Source: an uncultured Pseudobdellovibrionaceae bacterium (GTDB taxonomy: Bacteria > Bdellovibrionota > Bdellovibrionia > Bdellovibrionales > Bdellovibrionaceae). From it: a stretch of 5,564 nt of DNA. Of this stretch, positions 1 to 4,501 are shown piece by piece; positions within the stretch are counted from its first letter, which is position 1, and the number at the start of each line of letters is the position of its first letter. Location: assembly GCA_937900305.1 (NCBI GenBank), contig CALCCV010000313.1:1-5564 (forward strand), read 5' to 3'. The notes below the pieces were generated by a model. That model saw nothing but the letters and a program-made list of their open reading frames with translations. It was not told the origin of the DNA and searched no databases. The position numbers and the translations under genes are program-made.

Positions 1-114
1 GTTATTGGCGCGTTCGCTCTCCGTCGTTGGATAAACGACGACCGCGAGTGCTTGGCTGGAAAAATGGGCAACAAAAAAAATAGATGTGAGAATGGCCGCT
101 ACAGCAGGTTTCAT
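1..114 (-). CDS. Secreted protein of unknown function, N-terminus only (cut by window edge)
   Basis: Thirty-eight codons are visible from an ATG at 114-112, and the frame is still open at base 1. The product starts MKPAVAAILTSIFFVAHFSS, followed by QALA. This is a classic Sec signal peptide: one Lys, a hydrophobic core of about 15 residues, and an A-L-A cleavage site near residue 24. The mature part begins VVVYPTTESERANN. Exported location is therefore well supported, but the function cannot be told from so short a piece. The start is fixed by a good Shine-Dalgarno AGGAG (plus-strand CTCCT at 120-124) five bases upstream. A likely promoter lies at 139-167. The gene is transcribed in the same direction as the ArsR/AHSA1 pair but is separated from it by about 275 bases with a possible terminator, so it is probably a separate unit. 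Confidence 0.8.
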   Translation of the reverse strand, partial: MKPAVAAILTSIFFVAHFSSQALAVVVYPTTESERANN

Positions 115-138
115 CGTGACTCCTGAGATCTCATGAAA

Positions 139-167
139 TTTAGAACAAGAAGAGATCTTCTTGCCAA
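139..167 (-). promoter_or_regulatory. Putative sigma70-type promoter of the secreted-protein gene
   Basis: Read on the minus strand, a -35 box TTGGCA (162-167) is followed after 17 bases by TCTAAA (139-144) as the -10 box. That is 5/6 and 4/6 matches to the consensus with an ideal spacer. Transcription would start near 132, giving a leader of about 18 bases that just contains the AGGAG site. The -10 box is weak, so this is a moderate call. Confidence 0.45.
146..163. promoter_or_regulatory. Operator-like dyad inside the promoter spacer
   Basis: CAAGAAGA (146-153) and TCTTCTTG (156-163) are perfect inverted repeats separated by two bases. Such a short gap cannot form a normal RNA hairpin loop, which points to a protein-binding dyad rather than a terminator. 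The dyad lies between, and touches, the putative -35 and -10 boxes, where a bound repressor would block RNA polymerase. The binding protein is unknown. Confidence 0.35.
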
Positions 168-243
168 TCGATTGTGCAAATTAAGGACCTCTCACGAAAT
201 GGGAGAAAAAGTTGCGGAGCCACGGTGGCGCTTTTGGCCTTCC

Positions 244-275
244 AAAAATCTGTGAGGACCGCCGTGGGCGGTCCT
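244..275 (-). terminator. Possible imperfect intrinsic terminator of the ArsR/AHSA1 operon
   Basis: A perfect 9-bp GC-rich stem (AGGACCGCC 255-263, GGCGGTCCT 267-275) with a 3-base loop lies about 115 bases beyond the stop codon of the AHSA1 gene. On the minus strand a T5 run (plus-strand A at 244-248) follows, but six bases separate it from the stem. Intrinsic terminators normally have the U-run directly after the stem, so termination may be inefficient. On the plus strand only TTT follows, and no plus-strand gene lies upstream. The remaining sequence at 115-389 holds no convincing gene. Confidence 0.4.
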
Positions 276-389
276 TTCGTAGAAATCTTAGCCGCTTCGC
301 TGTTCTGTTGGCAAATCCGGGCGTTTCTAGCAAGCGCACCCGAATGAAGTGAATTGAGGAATTGAGAAATTCAAGAACTGAGCGCGCAG

Positions 390-1346
390 CTAGTGTGCAG
401 CCAAATGATCTTCGAGCTTGTCGAAGGAACCTGTCCAACCCATTGTCATACCGGCTTTGGCGTCAATGAAGGTTTTCAATTCTTCGGCCGTGCAATTTCC
501 AAACGGCTCCCAAGTGATTGTCACGCGCGTTTGATCGGGCCCTTCCGCTGTGAGATTTACAGTCGTCAACATAGTTGCGGGCCAAGTTGGTGCCATTGGA
601 TGACGAGACATCTTTTCATTTTCATCGCAAAACCGCTGGGTGTAGACGATGCGATCGGGACGGTGGATTTCGAGATACTCAGCACGGCCATACATTTTTA
701 GGCCGTCTTCGTTGGCCATCAGATAAAAAGTGCTACCGTTAGGTTTGATGTCCGCCCTGAGAAAATTCATTTTGAAGCCAGTGGGCGGAAGCCATTGTGA
801 AAAGTGTTTAGGATCTGTCCACATTTCATACATTGTCTCAAGTGGTGTATCAAATGTGCGATTGATAACAAAATTTTCTTTGCCTGAAATTTCTTTTTCC
901 AAATACTCAGCAAGACGATCCCAAGTTGAATTTCCACCCGCTTTCTTGATGAAGATTCGAGCTTCTTCGGCGGCTTCAACAGTTGGCAAACTCATGGTCA
1001 TGTCCATTTTTGTTTTACCTTTGATCTCTGAAAAATTCACGGTGACTCGAAACAGGGGCGGGCGATCGTCATTGCCACCGTGATCATAGACAAGTCGGGA
1101 GTGTTTTTCGACTTCAAGATAGATGGTTTTATTGGTGTAATCTGTGCCATCAGGCCCATGCATAGTGTACGACCAGAATCCTCCCGCTTTCAGATCTTTG
1201 CCATGGGTTGTGATTGTAAAACCTCGTGGCCCCCACCAGACAGCCACTTTCTTGGGGTCCGTCCATGCGTCCCAAACCATTTTCACGGGCGCATCATAAA
1301 TGCGAGAAATTTTGAGCTCATTGGTTTTACTTTTTTTTGCGGTCAT
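390..1346 (-). CDS. Tandem AHSA1/SRPBCC-domain protein (two domains in one chain)
   Basis: The 318-residue product consists of two AHSA1-type START/Bet v1-like (SRPBCC) domains. Domain 1 spans about residues 10-152 and opens with SRIYDAPVKMVWDAWTDPKK, then a W-W-G-P motif. Domain 2 spans about 157-316 and opens with NRTFDTPLETMYEMWTDPKH, then a matching Q-W-L-P-P-T-G-F motif. Each ends in the usual amphipathic helix (TWDRLAEYLEK and GWTGSFDKLEDHL). Single-domain members are typically about 140-160 residues, so this is a duplication or fusion. The fold makes a hydrophobic cavity for small lipophilic ligands, and many members sit beside ArsR-type regulators with no defined biochemical role. No signal peptide is seen, so it should be cytoplasmic. 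The ATG at 1346-1344 overlaps the end of the regulator gene by 20 bases and has AAAGGA upstream, suggesting translational coupling. The ligand is unknown. Confidence 0.9.
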   Translation of the reverse strand: MTAKKSKTNELKISRIYDAPVKMVWDAWTDPKKVAVWWGPRGFTITTHGKDLKAGGFWSYTMHGPDGTDYTNKTIYLEVEKHSRLVYDHGGNDDRPPLFRVTVNFSEIKGKTKMDMTMSLPTVEAAEEARIFIKKAGGNSTWDRLAEYLEKEISGKENFVINRTFDTPLETMYEMWTDPKHFSQWLPPTGFKMNFLRADIKPNGSTFYLMANEDGLKMYGRAEYLEIHRPDRIVYTQRFCDENEKMSRHPMAPTWPATMLTTVNLTAEGPDQTRVTITWEPFGNCTAEELKTFIDAKAGMTMGWTGSFDKLEDHLAAH

Positions 1347-1707
1347 TTTTTTTTCCTTTCGATTTTACTTTTGGCGCCATCGTTTTTAAATATTCTTCGA
1401 GCCGATCAAAACTTTCTTCCCAGAACGCTCGGTACTGCTCCATCCAATTGGCAGCATCTTTCAACGCGGCTCCATTGAGTTTGCAGGGACGCCACTGCTT
1501 TTCGCGAGTTTTTGTAATGAGGCCCGCTTTTTCCAAAACCTTCAGATGTTTAGTCAGCCCCGGAAGGCTCATGTCTTTCAAAAATGGTTTTGCAATATCT
1601 GAAACGCTGGCCTCACCCTTCGCAAGCTGCGCCAAGATCGCCCGCCTCGTTGGATCGGCGAGGGCTGAAAATGTTTGGCTCAGGTGATCTTGCACAAGGT
1701 TCTTCAT
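1327..1707 (-). CDS. ArsR/SdpR-family winged-helix transcriptional repressor
   Basis: The 126-residue product is a compact winged-helix regulator. FSALADPTRRAILAQLAKGE (residues 13-32) is the ArsR-family signature. The recognition helix lies around 46-59 (MSLPGLTKHLKVLEKAG) and the beta-wing around 63-78 (LITKTREKQWRPCKL). The metal-binding ELCVCDL box of ArsR/SmtB sensors is absent and the only cysteine is residue 75, so metal sensing is unlikely. The sequence resembles the SdpR-like group often paired with AHSA1 proteins. The C-terminal tail, about residues 112-126, is very rich in lysine. The ATG at 1707-1705 follows an AGG-type ribosome site. The gene is first in a two-gene operon and overlaps the AHSA1 gene by 20 bases. 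A palindrome over its own promoter strongly suggests autorepression. The inducing signal is unknown, and the AHSA1 partner may bind or remove it (inference). Confidence 0.93.
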   Translation of the reverse strand: MKNLVQDHLSQTFSALADPTRRAILAQLAKGEASVSDIAKPFLKDMSLPGLTKHLKVLEKAGLITKTREKQWRPCKLNGAALKDAANWMEQYRAFWEESFDRLEEYLKTMAPKVKSKGKKNDRKKK

Positions 1708-1722
1708 ATAATGCCTATCAGT

Positions 1723-1744
1723 TAATTAACTAATTGGTTAATTA
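1723..1744. promoter_or_regulatory. 22-bp palindromic operator, predicted ArsR-type binding site
   Basis: TAATTAAC (1723-1730) and GTTAATTA (1737-1744) form perfect 8-bp arms around a six-base centre TAATTG. The centre is itself symmetric except at its two outer positions, so 20 of 22 bases fit perfect dyad symmetry. The site overlaps the -10 box of the operon promoter and covers the predicted start at about 1734. A dimeric winged-helix protein bound there would exclude RNA polymerase. A second overlapping palindrome, AGTTAATTAACT, occupies 1720-1731. Binding by the adjacent ArsR-type protein is inferred from position and symmetry. Confidence 0.7.
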
Positions 1745-1768
1745 TAGACTATGGCAAAAAAAAGTCAA
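1741..1768 (-). promoter_or_regulatory. Strong sigma70-type promoter of the ArsR/AHSA1 operon
   Basis: On the minus strand a -35 box TTGACT (1763-1768) is followed by a 16-base spacer and a perfect -10 box TATAAT (1741-1746). Transcription should start near 1734, giving a leader of roughly 27 bases before the regulator ATG. This is the best promoter match in the window. Confidence 0.8.
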
Positions 1769-1850
1769 GAACGAACCTAACACTTTGATTTTATTCACCT
1801 GGCGAGTGGAAAGGATTTAGATGTGATTTATTTAAGAGAATATTTTGAGA

Positions 1851-1952
1851 CTACGAACCCTGGCCAGAGTCTGCGGGTCTCGGGTCACGGACGAGCATTT
1901 CTCGGAGCGCATCGAGGCTAGCGCCTGCACCGTTCAGAATAGGATGTCCATC
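1851..1952. other. GC-rich island with short open frames on both strands, possible gene remnant
   Basis: Bases 1861-1920 are about 63% GC by my count, against about 37% for 1801-1860 and 27% for 2161-2220. On the minus strand a 33-codon open frame (1952-1854, stop at 1853-1851) reads DGHPILNGAGASLDALREML and onwards. It looks coding in composition but has no start codon near its beginning. On the plus strand a 32-codon frame starts with GTG at 1823, seven bases after AAGGA, and stops at 1921. Either could be a decayed gene piece, a tiny gene, or chance in GC-rich sequence. Confidence 0.25.
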
Positions 1953-2003
1953 TTACCGCTATCGATTCATTTGACCCTTAAAAAAAATCCAAACACGCCC
2001 TAG

Positions 2004-2081
2004 TTTTTTTGAAACGTCTCCGTAGGTGTAGGTCCCTGTCCCAAAATCGAGTTCTTGGGCGGAGACTGTTTTCCAAAAAAG
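2004..2081. repeat. Long imperfect inverted repeat, possible structured RNA
   Basis: The core is GTCTCCG (2016-2022) pairing with CGGAGAC (2060-2066). Pairing continues outwards: GAAAC (2011-2015) against GTTTTC (2068-2073) with a bulge, and the T-run (2005-2010) against the A-run (2075-2080). That gives about 18 base pairs with three single-base bulges. An inner hairpin, CCCAA (2040-2044) with TTGGG (2055-2059), abuts the core stem directly. The fold could be a small RNA, a leader element of the downstream plus-strand gene, or the remnant of a small mobile repeat. The structure is read by eye and no RNA family is recognised. Confidence 0.4.
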
Positions 2082-2225
2082 TCTGGTAAACACAAATTTT
2101 GGTAAATTGGAAAATCAGAGATTCTCCGTCTTGTGGGTCAAACTGTGAGCTGCTAGAAGATGTCATCTTTATATTTATTTTTTTGAGATAAGGATGAATC
2201 CATTTAATCGATTATAGGAGATTTT

Positions 2226-2534
2226 ATGAAAAATGTTTTGGCATCTTTGACTTTGGGAATTTTGGCCCTGTTTGTTTCAGTCTCTGCGTTTGCTGGACAT
2301 CAAGATGAATCTGGTTCTGGCCGACGTGAGTGTTGGTACACTCACTCCTCAGAGTGCACCTCTGGCAACGAAAGTGAATTTGATCCTACCTATGGTCGTC
2401 CAACTTTGGATCCAAATGTGCATTATAACAAATGTCGAAGAAGTGATTTTGATCGAGGAACACAAACTTTCATCGCCGGAAAAACCTACATCGTAGATCG
2501 GCACAATGTTCCGTTTTGTGTGGTTGTTCGATAA
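2226..2534 (+). CDS. Small secreted four-cysteine protein of unknown function
   Basis: The 102-residue product begins MKNVLASLTLGILALFVSVS, followed by AFA and then GHQ. This is a clear Sec signal peptide with A-F-A cleavage after residue 23, leaving a mature protein of about 79 residues. It contains four cysteines (36, 44, 70, 98), which could form two disulfides after export. The mature part is polar, rich in Asp, Arg, Ser and Tyr, with no membrane segment. The last third (about 80-102, FIAGKTYIVDRHNVPFCVVV) looks like beta-strands. I do not recognise the family. The ATG at 2226 has a strong AGGAGA site at 2216-2221. A strong terminator starts 22 bases after the stop, so the gene is probably monocistronic. 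Periplasmic or secreted location is inferred from the signal peptide. Confidence 0.88.
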   Translation: MKNVLASLTLGILALFVSVSAFAGHQDESGSGRRECWYTHSSECTSGNESEFDPTYGRPTLDPNVHYNKCRRSDFDRGTQTFIAGKTYIVDRHNVPFCVVVR

Positions 2535-2556
2535 ATCAATCTGAAATATTTGATGG

Positions 2557-2585
2557 AAGAGTTTCAGCGTTGAAACTCTTTTTTT
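2557..2585 (+). terminator. Strong intrinsic terminator after the small secreted protein gene
   Basis: Perfect 10-bp arms AAGAGTTTCA (2557-2566) and TGAAACTCTT (2571-2580) enclose a GCGT loop. The end of the stem runs straight into a T-tract, seven T in all at 2579-2585. This is a textbook rho-independent terminator for the gene ending at 2534. It also insulates the downstream nitrilase-like gene from read-through. Confidence 0.92.
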
Positions 2586-2663
2586 CCTTCGTTCGTTGGT
2601 TCGCTGGCCTTCGCGCTACTTCAGTCCCTAGAATGCGCCGGCTGCCTTGATCATCTTCAGATC

Positions 2664-3463
2664 TTGAGTTCAAATCTGAGCGTGAAGTTCAATGTGGGTG
2701 TTGCTCAAACTGTGAATTCGACAGAAGTGGAAAAAAATTTCCATTCGATTCTGTTTTTTCTAAAAAAGTTTGAAAGTGCGGGCGTCAATTTGGTTTTATT
2801 TCCAGAGTGTTGTCTTTCTGGGTTTTCTTCACATATGAGCCGGTTTACAATAGAGATGGTGAAACCCTATTTAGATCAGGTGATTGCATGGTCCGAGCAA
2901 ACCGGGATCAAAGTTGTTTTGCCCACGGCTTATGTCGAAAATGGCAAAGTCTTCAATTCAGGCTTTTGGATCGATGGATCTGAAATCACGTCATTCTATA
3001 AATCGAGTTTGACTGAGTCTGAAAATAAATTTTTTTCGTGTCCGCAGCCGCCACCTTCAAAAATTTTCCGTAGTGATGATTTTCGATTTGCCATATTGAT
3101 TTGTTTCGAGGCGGAAGTTCCGCCGTGGACACATTTTCAAGCTGGCCAAGTGGACGCGGTTTTGTGGCCCGGGTACTGGGGATGGACACCGGAGTGCGCC
3201 TGGGCAGAAGAAAAAGAGTTTGGCGTAAAGAATCGGATTTATGAAAATGTGAAAATCTGGCGAACACCTCTTCTGCAGGCGAACTTTGTCGCAATGATTT
3301 GACTGGGCATTCAGGGCGTGGGCCAGAGGGACTCAGTGTGGCCATTGACTATGACAACTCTGTTAAGTTTCGAGGCCCGCATCTGACTCAAGATGGCTTT
3401 GTTGTCAGTTTGGAAAAAAAGATAGGCCAAACTCAAATCGTGAGCTGCCGGCCACTGGATTAA
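2664..3463 (+). pseudogene. Nitrilase-superfamily (carbon-nitrogen hydrolase) gene, frameshifted near the 3' end
   Basis: The first frame (2664-3302) gives 212 residues with the full catalytic triad of the carbon-nitrogen hydrolase family: Glu48 in LVLFPECCLSGF, Lys113 in SFYKSSL, and Cys147 in FAILICFEAE. Members cleave nitriles, amides or ureido groups; the substrate here is unknown. After TPLLQANF the frame runs into a stop at 3300-3302. From 3293 another frame continues for 56 codons (NDLTGHSGRGPEGLSVAIDY onwards) to TAA at 3461-3463. This supplies the expected C-terminal part, including the G-x-S-x-x-I-D strand region. Adding one base between 3288 and 3292 would restore about 266 residues, the normal family size. 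So either a one-base deletion has broken the gene or the read has an error. The 5' end is uncertain: TTG 2664 or GTG 2682 (before KFNVGVAQ) are possible starts, neither with a good ribosome site. Confidence 0.85.
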
Positions 3464-3699
3464 AATTTGAGTGTTGCCACGAACTCGTCTTGGCGCATTC
3501 TGTAGAGGATGTGGGGCCGAAGTGCGTAGCCATTTTTTTCAAAATGATCTTCACAGCGTGCAATCACGGCGTCGCTTTCGACCGGGGTCAGCGGTTTTAC
3601 GAAGTATTGCATAACGGCGGGGTCCGCATTCAGTTTTTGAAAAGGGATGAAATCAGAGGGGCGCCACCGGCGGAGAAAGAGGCGTTCAGTCTCTATCAT
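3460..3699 (-). pseudogene. GNAT acetyltransferase (RimJ/RimL-like) remnant with internal deletion
   Basis: The frame encodes 79 residues from ATG 3699-3697, the start favoured by a perfect TAAGGAGG site nine bases upstream; a GTG at 3708 is too close to that site. Residues 1-58 (MIETERLFLRRWRPSDFIPF to HFEKNGY) match the N-terminus of GNAT proteins of the RimJ/RimL type. Residues 59-73 (ALRPHILYRMRQDEF) resemble the extreme C-terminus of the same family, usually seen as H-P-L-R-x-H-V-L-Y-R-L. Normal members are about 170-180 residues. Roughly 95 central residues, including the acetyl-CoA-binding motif A (Q/R-x-x-G-x-G/A), are missing, and the frame stays open across the junction. The product should be catalytically dead. 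The gene is last in a minus-strand series, 36 bases after the 3736 gene, and its stop overlaps the nitrilase stop. Confidence 0.8.
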
Positions 3700-3735
3700 C
3701 TTCCACACCCTCCTTAGACTCAGGAAAACAGATTG

Positions 3736-4404
3736 TCACTTCGCCGCGGACGAGCAGCAGACAGTCGTGGATGACCCGCTGAAAGCGCTGCCGATGAGAA
3801 AGCCACCCATCCCAATTCCAAAAATGGCCGCAAGATTGATGGGCTTAAAGAGATCTTTCCAATCCCCGAAGATACTTCCGGCTTGAGCCTCCACTCCGAA
3901 CCACAATGGCCAAAAGGGAAAGTTCCGTGAATCCAGCCGGGATGTTTTGGCCGCAGCTGCATTGAGCTCCTCGAACCATTGAGCGTGGTTTAAAAATTGG
4001 TCTTTGGAAAAAGAAAAGTCACCAGCGATGAGAAATTTTTGATCATTCTTTTGGATTTTAAAGTTGATAGATTCGCCACCCGTTGTGAGCTTGGCAACCA
4101 ACCCATCGATTTCGATTTGAGGATAGGGAACCGAAATTTGGCCCGCCGAGGCCAGATTTTTTTGCACGATTTCGAGGTGGGCTGGGACCATCCGATTTTG
4201 AATTTTTCGGACATATTTGTTGAAGTTGAGCTGACCACTTCCCGTTTTGCTGGACAAAAGTGCGGCTTGTGTTTTTTCGTAGGCTGAAGCGATTTCTTTT
4301 GCGAACTCTTCGTCACTCATTATTTTTCCGTGGACGGACAGAGCAGACGTCAAAGTGAGTAGGGCAGTTAAATATGAAATGGATTTTACGATTCTCGCAG
4401 ACAC
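3736..4404 (-). CDS. Exported or membrane-anchored protein of unknown function
   Basis: The 222-residue product starts at GTG 4404-4402, chosen because AAGGAGG lies five bases upstream. Residues 1-26 (MSARIVKSISYLTALLTLTS then ALSVHG) form a signal-peptide-like segment. The middle (about 28-150) is polar, alternating predicted helix (DEEFAKEIASAYEKTQAALL) with beta-like stretches (ISVPYPQIEIDGLVAKLTT). A Trp/Phe-rich stretch at 162-169 (FPFWPLWF) precedes a hydrophobic, glycine-zipper-like segment at about 190-208 (LAAIFGIGMGGFLIGSAF). The tail GSSTTVCCSSAAK holds the only two cysteines. A likely topology is a periplasmic domain with a C-terminal membrane anchor. I do not recognise the family. 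It lies 97 bases downstream of an ABC exporter gene in the same direction, with no clear terminator between them and only a weak promoter candidate (TTGGCA at 4453-4448 without a well-placed -10 box), so co-transcription is plausible. Confidence 0.75.
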   Translation of the reverse strand: MSARIVKSISYLTALLTLTSALSVHGKIMSDEEFAKEIASAYEKTQAALLSSKTGSGQLNFNKYVRKIQNRMVPAHLEIVQKNLASAGQISVPYPQIEIDGLVAKLTTGGESINFKIQKNDQKFLIAGDFSFSKDQFLNHAQWFEELNAAAAKTSRLDSRNFPFWPLWFGVEAQAGSIFGDWKDLFKPINLAAIFGIGMGGFLIGSAFSGSSTTVCCSSAAK

Positions 4405-4501
4405 TAAATCCTCCTTGATGATTTATGTTCTCTGACTTCTGCTAAAATGCCAAATCATTTTGACTCGATAGCTCAATCCCTGAAGCTGGTCTCGGTGGAG
4501 C

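Larger units (their letters stand above)
1769..2225. other. Gene-poor intergenic region between divergent transcription units
   Basis: No convincing protein gene, tRNA or insertion sequence is visible in these roughly 450 bases. The stretch is heterogeneous: AT-rich flanks, a GC-rich block at about 1851-1935, a long imperfect inverted repeat at 2004-2081, and a very AT-rich segment just before the plus-strand gene at 2226. A minus-strand open frame at 1978-2166 has no good ribosome site and a low-complexity start, and I do not consider it a gene. No clear promoter for the 2226 gene could be picked: TATATT at 2170-2175 could be a -10 box but lacks a good -35 partner. Confidence 0.5.

Noticed and set aside
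351..372. Tandem GAATTGAG repeat and a 5-bp hairpin with GAGA loop
   Set aside because: It is only two copies of an 8-mer and a short AT-rich stem without a T-run, so it is easily explained by chance.
181..438. Minus-strand open frame of 85 codons overlapping the end of the AHSA1 gene
   Set aside because: It overlaps a well-supported gene in another frame and runs through the hairpin at 255-275. The arginine-rich product shows no recognisable domain.
1847..1935. Possible tRNA or other known RNA in the GC-rich block (GGTTCGTAG on the minus strand resembles a T-loop)
   Set aside because: The flanking five-base stems do not pair, and no acceptor or anticodon arms can be formed.
1978..2166. Minus-strand open frame of 62 codons starting MTSSSSSQF
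   Set aside because: It has no real ribosome site and a low-complexity start, and it lies across the long inverted repeat. It is probably chance.
2272..2496. Second plus-strand frame inside the small secreted protein gene
   Set aside because: It is a shadow frame: the first frame has a signal peptide, a strong ribosome site and a stop just before the terminator.
2986..3345. Minus-strand open frame of 119 codons opposite the nitrilase-like gene
   Set aside because: The plus strand carries the catalytic motifs, and the antisense frame has no recognisable features.
4405..4501. Terminator or promoter between the ABC exporter and the 222-residue protein gene
   Set aside because: No stem with a T-run is visible. 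TTGGCA at 4453-4448 has only poor -10 partners at 18-20 bases spacing.
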